The translations under genes and the position numbers were made by a program. Under the pieces are notes generated by a model, which saw nothing but the letters and a program-made list of their open reading frames with translations, had not been told where the DNA came from and did not search any database. Shown here one piece after another: positions 42,959 through 52,514 of a DNA stretch of 64,000 nt. Source of the DNA: JACRCT01 sp049841135 (GTDB lineage: Bacteria; Myxococcota; Myxococcia; Myxococcales; UBA5297); contig JASGHK010000005.1 of NCBI GenBank assembly GCA_049841135.1, positions 248,001 to 312,000 on the forward strand, given 5' to 3'. Each line of letters begins with the position of its first letter. Positions within the stretch are counted from its first letter, which is position 1.

Positions 42959-45900
42959 ATGAACGCACGCGACCTCCGCCACCTCCTCGCCGTCCTCTTC
43001 ACCCTTTCCGCGCTCGCCCTCACCGGTTGTCCCAGCGCTCCCGCCGGGCCCGACGCGAGCCTGCCCGCCGGGCCCGATGCCACTGGCGTGATCCCCGACG
43101 CCACGCCTGTCGAGCCGCTCGACGCCGCGCAGGCGACGCCCGACTCCGCTGGCTGGGACTGCACCGGCCGCGACTACTGCTGTGTGCGTGACGAGGCGAA
43201 GCTCGCCGAGCGCACCCGCTGCAACACCGACCTGAACTGCCCCTGCGGTGCTCACTGCCAGCAGGGCTTGTGCGCCTTCGAGTGCAAGCTCGACTCGGAG
43301 TGCTTCGGCGGCGCCGGCTGGTGCGACGCGCTGGGCCGCTGCCGCAAGGCCACCGAGACCCTCACCTTCGGCGGCGCCCGGGGCGGCAAGGCGGCGGGCT
43401 TCGAGGTCTCGCCGCACTCGATCCCGCTGATGGACTTCTGGGTCGACGTGCCCGTCTCCGTGAAGGCTGTCGGGCAGGCGCTGGGCGTCGTCCGCGTCGA
43501 GTCGTCGGCCGGCGTGCTGGTCTCGTGCGCCGACGCCCAGTTCTCGAGCGAGTGCAGCTTGCCGTCGGTCGCGGTGGGCGCGGACGTCCGGGTCATGGTG
43601 CGTGTCGAGCAGACCGACGGCGGCTTCGCCCTCCCCGAGGGGGCGGGGCTCGTGCGCTTCCACAGCGGCGACGAGGAGCAGCGCGTCTCCATCTCCCGGG
43701 CCGAGCAGGCGCGCTTCACCGCGCCGACGCCGGGCGTCTACCAGGGGCGTCTCTGGCTCGCCGGCTCGCGCATCCGCCTGCTCACCGACCAGCCGCTCGC
43801 GCCGGCGGTGGTGGGCGCCGGGGTGCGCGCCCTCGAGGTGCCGCTGACGGTGAAGTCCTTCGCCGACGGCACGCTGGTCTTCGCCGACGCCTCGGGCTCG
43901 GACCTGCTGCCCTCCGGCTGGACCTTCCGCGTACACGCCGACGGGAAGTTCGACGCGCTCGACGGAGCGATCGACCGTTCGCGCCACGCCTACCGCGCCG
44001 CGGGGACCCCGGGCGCCACGACGGCCACCGAGGTCGCCATCTCCGCGAGCGGCGCCGTCTGGACGGTCGGTGAGGGGCTCTCGGGCTCGCTCCTGATGGT
44101 GCTGGATGGTTTGGGGCAGCTCCTCGCCGGCGCCCAGCGGGTCGACGAGCGCGAGTACTTGATCTGGCAGTTCGCGCTCTCACGGACGGGCGAGCTCCCG
44201 GCCGGCGAGACGCCGCCGGCGCTCGGCGGCGGAACCGCCCCGGCGTTCGTCCCCGAGGACGACCGGATCGCGGACCCGTTGCCCTGGCAGACTGCGGTCC
44301 TGGCCTACGACCCGGGCGGCGTCACCGTCGCCAACAAGGCCCAGCGCTACCTCTGCTACGGCCACGGCGGGTCGGCCACGGCCGAGCTCGGCATGTACTT
44401 CAGCGAGTCGGACCTGACGGCCTCGGGCGACCTCAAGTGCGCCAACGGCGCGTCGGCCTTCCCGCTCTTCACCACCGCGGACCGCGGTCTCACGCTCGAG
44501 CCCCGGCAGCTGCTCGCCTCGTGCCTGGCCGAGCTCGGCCGCTTCCGCGCGGGCCCCCCGTCGACCTCCCGGACCGGTCCCGCTCTGCTCGACGAGCTGT
44601 CCGGGTGCGGCACCGACGGGTGCTCGGGGACCGAGATGCCCAAGTGCGTCGACGCCCCGCTCTTCGTCGGGGCGCTGGCGACGTCCATCGACAGCATCCA
44701 CCGCGAAGGCGACCCGGACCTGTCCCACTGGACCATCGGCGACCCGCTCACGGCCCAGCTCTCGCTGCGCCTGCTGCAGCAGTGGCTGCAGGTGCACACC
44801 TTCGTCGCGCGCGAGGCCTCGCAGGAGAGCGACCCGCTCCTCGGCAACGACCCTGCATCTCTGGCCCAGGCGCTGGAGCTGTCGCTGGCGGGCTGGGACC
44901 TGGTGCTGCACCCGCGCGTCGCCGCGCGGCTCATGCACCTGAGCCCCGAGCTGCTCGCCTTCCCCGACTACCGCGGCGGCAACGTGCCGGGAGGCATGAC
45001 CGAGGACCAGACCCAGAAGGTGGGGATGCCGGTGGTGATGCTCGAGACGCTGCGCGCGCAGCTCGAGGCTGCCACCGAGCTGTGCAGCCGCGCCCGCTTC
45101 TCGGGCACGGCGGTCCCGGCCCAGGCGAGCCAGGCGCTCCGGACCGCGGCGGTGGTGCTGCCGCTGTCGCTGCTGCTGGAGGCCCGCGCCGAGCAGGCGG
45201 GGTTCGAGCCCCCCTGGGAGCGCCAGTGGAAGAACGCCCAGGAGAGCTTCGCGCACGCACTGGCGGGGCTGATGCGCGAATGGCACGCGCTCCAGTCCGG
45301 CGAGAACCCGCTGGGCATCACCGAGGACGACCTGCCGCTCTACCGCGGGCTGTTCGACCCGTCGGCGGCCGGGGTGCGCTTCTCGGCCATCTCCAGCTTC
45401 CTGACCGGCACCTCCGGCTGGGCGACCAACTCGGTGGCGGCGGCCAAGGCGGCCAAGACGACCGCCCAGGAGGCGTGGACGCACCTGCTCGAGCGGCAGC
45501 TCCAGGGCGAGACGCTGCCCGACCGGGCCGACCGCATCGAGGAGATCCAGCGCAGCTACGGCGAGAAGCTCCTCTCGCTGTGCGGCAACCCCCTTGGCTA
45601 CGACTCGACCGAGGTCCTGGAGAAGTGGACCGACCTCTCCGGCGGCCAGTGCTTCGTCGCGCTCAACCGGCCGGAGTGCGCCTTCGACGAGAAGAGCGCG
45701 CTGGCGAAGCTCACCATGGACGACGTGGGCTACCAGCTGTGCCTGATGAGCGAAATGCGCAACCAGCTGGGGACCAAGGTCGAGCTCAACGCCGGGTACG
45801 TCAACGGCTGGGTCGAGCAGATCAACAAGGCCTACCAGCCCTCCAGCAATTCCAAGCCGGGCATCGTGCAGAACTGCTACGGCTACTGGGACCCGATCGT

Positions 45901-47846
45901 CAACCTCGGGACGGAGGGCTACAAGACCTTCCAGGCCGCGCTCTCCATGGTCGACGGCATCCAGAAGGGCCAGCTCCAGCAGGTGCCCGACCTCACCAAG
46001 CTCAAGTCCGTTCCCATCCCCAGCACCGTCGACGGCGACGCCTATGCCGCAGCGGTGGCCACCTGCTCGGCGCGCCTGCCGGACGCGCGCGACGTCTCGC
46101 GCGTCCTCTCCGAAGACGCGGCCCCCAACAGCCCCGACTGCTACCAGGGCAGCATCGGTGAGCTGGTGCTGGCCGCGCGCGCTGCGGCGGCCGACGTCGA
46201 CACCGCCTCCCGGCGGGTCCAGGACCACCTGGACCGCTACCAGGCCCAGATGTGGAAGTGCACCATCGACGACAAGGCGCTCGAGCTGACGCAGAGCATG
46301 TCGGACGAGCTGGACGATCTCGAGACCGAGTCGGGTCGGGTGGGCGGCGTCTTCCAGGTCACCAACACGCTCGCCAAGTCGGGCATGTCCATCCTCTTCA
46401 CGACCTTGGCGAGCGTCCTGCAGCTCCAGCAGGGGTCGGGCGACGGCAGCGACGGGGCCGACACCGAGCCCGCGGGCAAGGGCATCGGCGAAGCCCTTGA
46501 CGCCATCTTCCCGGACGCGCCCACCAAGCTCGTCGAGGTGGGCACCGCGATCACCGGGACCCTCTGCGACTACAGCCTCGGCTTCTTTGCCAAGGAGGCC
46601 GACACCTACACCGGCGCCGCTACGCTGCGGGAGCAGCACGCCAAGTTCATGGCCGACATCAAGGACCGCCTCAGCGACGCCAAGTGCTTCCACGACGCCG
46701 AGATGGAGCTGCATCGGCTCGGAGACCGCCAGCAACGCCGCGCAGAAGAGCAAGATCGACCTGGCGCAGTCCATCCTCAAGGTGCGCAACGCCCAGGCCG
46801 AGGTGAACCGGCTGGTCACCGAAGGCCGCCGGCGGATCGCCGCCGAGAACCAGCGCGAGCGCGCGTCCCTCATCCACGACCTGTGGAAGGACCTGTGGGC
46901 CGGCGACAAGGCCAGCTACGCGGGCGCGGTCGAGGACTACCGGCGGTCGATGCGGCTCGCCCAGCGCATGGTCTACCTGGCCGCGCGTGCGGTGGAGTAC
47001 GAGTGGCAGGTCACCGACAGCCGCCGCGCGCAGATCCTGGCGGCGACCACCCCCGAGCAGCTGGAGACCCTCCTCACCAGCCTGCGGCTCGACGTGGCGG
47101 CCGGGAACATCGGCGGCCAGAGCCCCGCCAACCACCACGCGGAGCTGAGCCTGAAGCAGCACGTCCTGCAGCTCTCCAGCCGCGCCGGCCTGCCCGCGGG
47201 CTTCCACACCATGACCGACACCCAGCGGCTGCGCGCGCTGCTGGCGAGCCCCGCCTTCGCGCACCACGACGCCCAGGGCAACTACCTGGGCCAGCTCATC
47301 CCCTTCTCGCTGGCGCCGATGGGCGTGCTCGGGCTGGGCACGCCGGGCGGAATCCCCCTGCTGACCGGCTCGGAGTGCGCCGAGCGCCTCTGGTCGGTCA
47401 ACGCCGTCCTGTACGGCACCGGCCTGGTCGAGGGCACCACCTACTCGCGCATCGAGGTCCTGCAGAAGAACGCGTTCTACAGCCAGTGGTGCCAGAAGCC
47501 CGCGGCCGGCGGCCCGGAGTACGCGCGCGCCTCGGTGCGGCCGTCGCGCAACCTCTTCAAGGACCCGGAGTGGGGCGGCAGCTTCGGCTCGACCAACAAC
47601 ACCGAGAGCGAGTACGTGCGCGCGCTCGTCGACGCCTACCACAACGTGCCGATGGCGGAGGTGCAGAAGTCCGACTACCACGACGGCGCCAGCGAGGAGC
47701 TGGCCTGCCGCGGCGTCTATGGCGAGTACGCCCTCTTCTTCCCGGCGCTCACCTTGAGCGTCGACGGCGGCGCGGGGCTGCACCTCGAGCGCCTCGACGA
47801 TCTCGTGCTGCGCTTCGACTACGTGTCGGCGGCCAAGCGCTGGTAG
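42959..47846 (+). CDS. Giant lipoprotein of unknown function, paired with the beta-helix lipoprotein (frame broken near 46716)
   Basis: Reconstructed length is 1628 residues. The signal ends 'LSALALTGC'; an Asp/Ala/Pro linker ('PDATGVIPDATPVEPLDAAQ') follows, then a Cys-rich knot-like stretch ('CCVRDEAKLAERTRCNTDLNCPCGAHCQQG'-type, about residues 62-110), beta-rich domains, and from about 560 a long helical region with heptads ('KSKIDLAQSILKVRNAQAEVNRL'). No enzymatic motif is recognised. The frame breaks at 46716-46719; deleting one G from GGCT joins 'DAEMELHR' to 'SETASNAAQKSKIDL'. The ribosome site GAGGAG precedes the ATG. It starts 17 bases after the Pmp-like gene, suggesting they work together on the surface. 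Confidence 0.82.
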
Positions 47847-47863
47847 GCGACGCGCGCGACCGC

Positions 47864-47908
47864 CATGGGACGTATGCGACCTATGGGACCGATAGGACCG
47901 ATGCGACC
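47864..47908. repeat. Five tandem 9-bp units
   Basis: Consecutive nonamers CATGGGACG, TATGCGACC, TATGGGACC, GATAGGACC and GATGCGACC stand just after the giant lipoprotein gene. Because the period is a multiple of three, the array is open in several frames, but no gene start is associated with it. Confidence 0.75.
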
Positions 47909-47988
47909 GTCGATCGGGAGCGAGTCCGCGGTTCGCGCGTGAGGCGACCCGACTTCGTTGGAGAGAACCCGCATCAGGCTTCCGGCCG

Positions 47989-48544
47989 TCAGGGCGGGGC
48001 ACAGCCGCTGCTCGGGCACTGTCCCACGCGACACTCGAAGAAGGTCACCCCCTGGGGCGTCGCAGGGACCAACGAGACCGTCGCGTGTCTGTACGGGCGT
48101 GTACCTCCGCACTGGGCGCGCTCCAGGGCCCCGATGGTGACTTGCCCAGCCGTCTCGACTGCCCACGCGATGGGGTTGCTCGATTCGCTGACCAAGATCA
48201 CAAGGCGGTGCGCCGAGAAGTCGATCCCAGAAGTCTCAGGGAGTCCGGCATCGACCTCCCCCGCTCCTGAATCCACCGGCGACGTGGCACACGTGAAGTA
48301 CTTGTCGAACTGCTCCTCGCTTTCGACGACGTAGGTCGTCAGGTCATCGGGGGAGCCGCCCTCTATGCCGCTGCGCAGCCGACAGTCTGACGACCAGTAG
48401 GGCACAACGCCGACGGACGCGGCGCCAGCCAGCCCGGCTTCCTTCGGCGTGCAGGTCGCTGCTTCCGTGCCTTCACCGCATTCGGGTTCCGGCTAGAAGG
48501 GACAGGACCACAACAACGACGCCACCGCGAACTCGCGCACCCAT
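47989..48544 (-). CDS. Small exported protein of unknown function (frame broken near 48492)
   Basis: Reconstructed length is 184 residues. An ATG at 48544 opens a typical signal segment ('GARVRGGVVVVVLSLLA'). After a +1 shift at about 48491-48497 the frame continues 'PECGEGTEAATC', 'VPYWSSDCRLRSGIEGGSPDD' and 'FDKYFTCATSPVDSGAGEVDAG' to the stop. Several Cys suggest disulphides. Without the repair, only a 138-residue piece beginning at a GTG (48405) with no signal peptide would be read. Family not recognised. The ribosome site is poor. Confidence 0.6.
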
Positions 48545-48610
48545 CTTGCAGCCCCTCCGCCGGCCCGCACCTTTCCCAAGCCTACCGGCCGGCGAAGTCG
48601 GGCAGAAGCG

Positions 48611-48935
48611 TCAGCTCGTCCCGACTGGGACCGCGAAGACCTCGTTGATGGTCCGCGCGAACTCCTGCGAGATTTCATCGAAGTGCACGCCGATTCTGGC
48701 TGCGCAGGCCCTTGTTTCTGGCGCCCGGCTTCGCCCAGCACACCGTCCCCTTGAACGGGAACAGCTTGCCGCGCACCTGGATCTGCCCGTCCACCACGGA
48801 CCCGGGGACGAAGACCGGGTCCAGCTCGGCCGCGAAGCCGAACTCGGAGACGTCGGTCGTCACGGCGCGCAGGCGGCCGCCGAGGGAGACGTTGAGCCAG
48901 CGAGACATCCGTCGGTCGATGCGGAGCGTTTTCAT
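48611..48935 (-). CDS. PilZ-domain protein (frame broken near 48700)
   Basis: Reconstructed length is 107 residues, the size of a stand-alone PilZ domain. The c-di-GMP-binding motifs are present: RxxxR as 'RIDRR' (residues 5-9) and DxSxxG as 'TDVSEFGF'. A beta-barrel with 'GKLFPFKGTVCWAKPG' follows. As written, the frame ends early at 48675; deleting one base at 48698-48701 restores the conserved PilZ C-terminus 'RIGVHFDEISQEFARTI', ending at 48611. The start is the ATG at 48935 (GTG at 48941 possible). PilZ proteins transmit c-di-GMP signals to motility or exopolysaccharide systems; the partner here is unknown. Confidence 0.85.
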
Positions 48936-48984
48936 GCCCACAGTGTCCTACATCTTCCGACATCGGCAAGTTTTCAGCCCGACG

Positions 48985-49043
48985 CGCCTCACCCCCTGAC
49001 CCCCTCTCCGGCTTCGCGGAGAGGGGGAACTCGACGCGTGGCC
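48985..49043. repeat. Dispersed hairpin repeat, copy B
   Basis: CCCCCTCTCCG (49000-49010) and its exact complement (49017-49027) enclose the loop GCTTCG. With its flanks it matches copy A at 38152-38221 in opposite orientation. It lies upstream of the PilZ gene and of the phasin gene, which diverge. Confidence 0.75.
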
Positions 49044-49276
49044 CTGAGGCTGAGTTGGAGAGTCGCCAGCACGGGCGCACGAGCTTCGCATCCGCACAAA
49101 AACCTACTCCCCGCCTCGATTCTTTCATTGGTGTTTTCAGGCACTTACAACCCACGCTCGGCTTCCCGCCATCTTTTTGCAGTGCAGCACGTTGACAACC
49201 ATTTGGCCGTGCCTATCCTATGACCATCAACGTGTTGCGGCGCACAAACAACCAACCCGCGCCCAAGGAGACTGCC

Positions 49277-49654
49277 ATGAAGACCAACGACAAGAACAAC
49301 GCCCTTCCCTTCAACGTCCCGGCCATCGACCTCGAGTCCGTTTTCGCGGCGCAGCAGAAGAACGTCGAGACCATCGTCGAGGTCAACCGCATCACCGTCG
49401 ACGGCCTGCTCACCATCGCCAAGCGCCAGGAGGAGATCCTCAAGGCGACGATGGAGGACATCAAGGCCGCCGCCCAGTCCAAGACCCCCGACTTCGCGGG
49501 CTTCGCGCAGAACATGCTGACCAAGTCGGTCGAGCACGCCAAGGAGATCGCCCAGCTGGTCGCCAAGACCAACCAGGACGCCTTCGCCGTCGTCAGCAAG
49601 CGCGCCAACGAGACCGTCGCCGAGGTCGAGAAGACCGTGAAGGTGAAGGCCTAG
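49277..49654 (+). CDS. Phasin family protein
   Basis: 125 residues, almost entirely helical, with the phasin-type pattern 'FNVPAIDLESVFAAQQKNVETIVEVNRI', 'AKRQEEILKATMEDI' and 'AKTNQDAFAVVSKRANETVAEVE' (shown in pieces). Phasins coat polyhydroxyalkanoate storage granules. The ATG at 49277 has an excellent ribosome site (AAGGAGA); the in-frame ATG at 49220 does not. No PHA synthase is in the window. A two-way terminator follows at 49691. Confidence 0.85.
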   Translation: MKTNDKNNALPFNVPAIDLESVFAAQQKNVETIVEVNRITVDGLLTIAKRQEEILKATMEDIKAAAQSKTPDFAGFAQNMLTKSVEHAKEIAQLVAKTNQDAFAVVSKRANETVAEVEKTVKVKA

Positions 49655-49690
49655 GCTTCAGGCTGCAGGCTCTAGGCTGTAGGAGCTTTT

Positions 49691-49727
49691 GCGAAGGCTC
49701 GGGTCCTCTTTGGACTCGGGCCTTTCG
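49691..49727. terminator. Bidirectional hairpin terminator between phasin and exporter genes
   Basis: AAGGCTCGGGTCC (49694-49706) pairs with GGACTCGGGCCTT (49712-49724) with two wobble pairs and a loop TCTTT; the outer GCGAA and TTCGC extend the stem past a one-base bulge. It sits between two convergent genes, with short T-runs on both sides. Confidence 0.7.
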
Positions 49728-49730
49728 CGT

Positions 49731-50927
49731 TTAGCTCCGCTGCTCTGCGCCGCCCGTCACCAGGTGCAGCACGGCCCCGACCCCGGCCAACGCGAAGAAC
49801 GCCCCGCTCCCCACCGCCAGCCGCAGGGGCGTCGCCCAGAGCAGCGGCGCGAAGAAGGCCGCGTTCGCGACGTTACCCATCGACTGCACGAAGCTCTGGC
49901 ACGAAGCCGCCAGCCCGCGCTGCTTGGGGAAGAGGTCCAGCGCCATCAGCGTCAAGCTGGGCACCGCCAGCGAGAACCCCAGCGCGTAGAAGAACATCGA
50001 CGCCACGCTCCACGGCACCCGCGGCTCCATCGCCAGCGCGATGACGAGGTTGCTCACCACCGCGAAGCCCATCGCCGCAAAGCCGAGGACGACCGTGCGC
50101 CCGGGGGAGACCACGCCCGCCAGCCGCCCCGAGGCCGACGCCCCGATCAGCATCCCCGCGGTGATCGGCGCGAAGAGCCACAGGAACTCGGTCTCGTGCA
50201 GGTGCAGGTGCTGCATCAGGAACACCGGCGCCGACAGCACGTAGACGAAGAAGCCCGAGAAGCCCAACGCCAGCGCGAACACCGCCTCCATGAAGCGGGC
50301 GTGGGTCAGCGCCTTGAAGTAGGTGCGCGCGAGGTAGCCCGGTGCGAATGGCTGGCGGTGCTCCGGCGCGAGCGACTCGGGCAGCGCGAGGTGGCACCAG
50401 ACGAAGACCACCGCCGAGAAGGCCGCCATGAAGAAGAAGACCGAGCGCCATCCCAGGAAGTGCTGCAGCCAGCCGCCGATGACCGGCGCCACCGACGGCG
50501 CGATGGCGAAGACCACCGAAACCAGCGAGAGCATCTTCTGCGCCTGCGGCCCCTGGTGCAGGTCGCGCACGATGGCCCGCCCCACCACCATCCCCGTCCC
50601 GGCGGTCATGCCCTGCAGTGCGCGGAAGACGAGCAGCGCCTCGAAGCTCGGCGACAGCGCGCAGCCCAGCGAGGCCAACGTGAAGAGCGCCATCGAGACC
50701 AGGATCACGAGGCGCCGCCCCACCGCGTCGGAGATGGCCCCATGCCAGAGCGTCATCAGCGCGAATGGCGCCATGTACGCGGTCAGCGTCTGCTGGATGA
50801 TGGGCAGCGGCCGGCCGAAGACCTGCGACAGCTCCGGCATGGACGGCAGGTAGGCGTCGATACAGAAGGGCCCGACCGCGGAGATCGCCGCCAACAAGTA
50901 CGCCAACTGCCCATCCGACCGCTTCAT
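49731..50927 (-). CDS. Bcr/CflA-type MFS drug exporter
   Basis: 398 residues with twelve predicted membrane helices. Family signatures include 'ISAVGPFCIDAYLPSMPEL' in helix 1, the loop 2-3 motif 'GAISDAVGRRLVILVSM', and 'RALQGMTAGTGMVVGRAIV' (antiporter motif C region). This matches the Bcr/CflA branch of proton-coupled multidrug efflux. The start is the ATG at 50927; the longer frame to 51032 would add an unlikely polar tail. It stands alone. Substrate not predictable. Confidence 0.9.
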   Translation of the reverse strand: MKRSDGQLAYLLAAISAVGPFCIDAYLPSMPELSQVFGRPLPIIQQTLTAYMAPFALMTLWHGAISDAVGRRLVILVSMALFTLASLGCALSPSFEALLVFRALQGMTAGTGMVVGRAIVRDLHQGPQAQKMLSLVSVVFAIAPSVAPVIGGWLQHFLGWRSVFFFMAAFSAVVFVWCHLALPESLAPEHRQPFAPGYLARTYFKALTHARFMEAVFALALGFSGFFVYVLSAPVFLMQHLHLHETEFLWLFAPITAGMLIGASASGRLAGVVSPGRTVVLGFAAMGFAVVSNLVIALAMEPRVPWSVASMFFYALGFSLAVPSLTLMALDLFPKQRGLAASCQSFVQSMGNVANAAFFAPLLWATPLRLAVGSGAFFALAGVGAVLHLVTGGAEQRS

Positions 50928-51073
50928 CGCCTTCTGCCGTCCTTCACCCCGAGCTGCCTGGCCACTGGGCCCGCGTGTATCGCATGCCTCGCTCTTGGGC
51001 GCGAGCAGCGAGCGCTCTTGCCGTCCAGCCACTGCTTTGGCCTTCAGGCCTCGCGCCTGCAGCCAGCGGCTTG

Positions 51074-51168
51074 ACCCGAAGCCCGAAGCCCGAAGCCCGC
51101 AGCCCGAAGCCCGGGTTCCCTCAGCCCGAAGCCCGGGTTCCCGCAGCCCGAAGCCAAAGCCCGGGTTA
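51074..51168. repeat. CCCGAAG heptamer array
   Basis: About twelve copies of CCCGAAG/CCCGCAG, in places spaced by 'GGGTTCCC', lie between the divergent exporter and nucleotidyltransferase genes. This is the complement of the GGGCTTC family at 34499 and 38087. The array ends only 10 bases before the GTG at 51179. Confidence 0.85.
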
Positions 51169-51178
51169 GGCTCACCCC

Positions 51179-52450
51179 GTGTCCTCCAAGCGCCCCAAGG
51201 GCCTCGCCCCCATCGACCCCTTGTCCGTCGAGCTGCCGCACGGCACCGAGGTGACCTGCCGCGTCGCGCGCATGCAGGGCGAGCAGCGCGTTCCCAAGGG
51301 CGTGGTCGGCCGCGTGGTGAAGGTCCACGAGTCCGGCGATCTGGACATCGCGGTCGTCGGCCACGGCGTGCTCACCTACGAGCGGGACCAGGTGCGCCCG
51401 CGCAAGCCCGGCCAGGTCCGCTTCGCGCAGCGCCGGGCGGCCGACTGGGACGCGCTGCGCCCGTGCGCCATCCTCGAGGCCACCGTCGGCTCGCGTGCCT
51501 GGGGCCTGGCCGACGAGGGCTCGGACACCGACACCCGCGGCCTCTTCGCCCTCCCCTTCTCCTGGCGCGCGGGCATCGTCGAGCCGCCGGACTGCATCGT
51601 CACCGCCGACGGCTCCACCACCTTCTGGGACTTCCCCAAGGCGCTCGCCCAGGGCCTGCGCGCCGACCCGAACACCCTCGAGCTCCTCTTCGTCGATGGC
51701 GTCCACGCGCTCGACCCGATGGGCGAGTGGATCCTCGCGGAGCGCGACGCCTTCGTCTCCGCGGAGATCTTCGGCAGCTTCGGCCGCTACGCCATGAGCC
51801 AGCTGACCAAGCTCTCGCACTCCGCACGGCTCGCCGAGCACCGGGGCCTGCTCCTCGACTGGCTGCGCGAGCCAGAGCCGCCCGGCCTCGACGAGGTCGC
51901 CGAGCGGCTGGCCGACCTCTCGCCGCGCCCGGCGCCCTCGCGCTCCGACAAGCTGTTGGCCGCCAAGGAGTACGTCAAGCAGCTCTACCGCTCGCTCTTC
52001 GACCAGGGGCTGCTCGCGGCCGGCGACTTCGCCTCGCTCGTCGCCTACGCCCGCGGCGGCGGCCTGCAGCCCGAGCCCGCCCGCGAGCTGCGGCCCAAGA
52101 ACGCCTACAACCTGCTGCGGCTCATCTCCGTCGCCACCGGCTGGCTGCGCACCGGCCGGCCCCAGCTGCGAATGGAGGGAGCCGTCCGCGATCGCCTGCT
52201 CGCCATCAAGCGCGGGCAGGTGACCCTGGACGAGGTGCTCGCCGAGGCCGCCGCGCTCGTCCCCGAGCTCGAAGCCGCCCGCGACGCGACCAGCCTGCCC
52301 GCCGGTCCGGACCTCGTGCGCGTCGACGCGCTCGCTCGCCGGCTCCATGAGGAGGTCGCCCGGCGGTGGCTCACCCGTGCAGCGGGTCGCTGGGGCCTGG
52401 CCGCCCCGCCGCCGCCCGCGCCTTCGCTGCCGGAGCCCTCACACGGCTGA
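51179..52450 (+). CDS. RlaP-type nucleotidyltransferase with N-terminal SH3-like extension
   Basis: 423 residues. The polymerase-beta-type site 'GSRAWGLADEGSDTDTRG' (Gly104-Ser105; Asp116, Asp118) and the following 'LFALP' fit the RlaP family (PF10127) of predicted nucleotidyltransferases associated with RNA repair. The helical C-terminal part ('KLLAAKEYVKQLYRSLFDQ') is also typical. The first ~80 residues ('GTEVTCRVARMQGEQRVPKG...GVVGRVVKVHESGDLDIAVV') look like an added beta-barrel/SH3-like domain. The start is a GTG at 51179 with no ribosome site and TAGGCT ten bases upstream, so the mRNA may be leaderless. No RNA ligase or other repair partner lies nearby. Confidence 0.82.
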   Translation: MSSKRPKGLAPIDPLSVELPHGTEVTCRVARMQGEQRVPKGVVGRVVKVHESGDLDIAVVGHGVLTYERDQVRPRKPGQVRFAQRRAADWDALRPCAILEATVGSRAWGLADEGSDTDTRGLFALPFSWRAGIVEPPDCIVTADGSTTFWDFPKALAQGLRADPNTLELLFVDGVHALDPMGEWILAERDAFVSAEIFGSFGRYAMSQLTKLSHSARLAEHRGLLLDWLREPEPPGLDEVAERLADLSPRPAPSRSDKLLAAKEYVKQLYRSLFDQGLLAAGDFASLVAYARGGGLQPEPARELRPKNAYNLLRLISVATGWLRTGRPQLRMEGAVRDRLLAIKRGQVTLDEVLAEAAALVPELEAARDATSLPAGPDLVRVDALARRLHEEVARRWLTRAAGRWGLAAPPPPAPSLPEPSHG

Positions 52451-52472
52451 CCCGCTCCTCCGGCGCCGATGC

Positions 52473-52478
52473 CATACT
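52473..52478 (+). promoter_or_regulatory. CATACT -10-like element
   Basis: 'GATGCCATACTCGG' lies 37 bases before the GTG of the first hybrid kinase (52515). It is nearly identical to 'GATGCGATACTC' before the second kinase (56159), as expected if the promoter was duplicated with the gene. Confidence 0.45.
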
Positions 52479-52514
52479 CGGTGTCGCATCCTGGACGGAC
52501 AGCCCGGAGGACGC

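Noticed and set aside
46497..47846. Separate gene beginning at 46497
   Set aside because: The first ~70 codons are out of frame with the giant lipoprotein and look random; from about 46720 it is the continuation of that protein after a +1 break.
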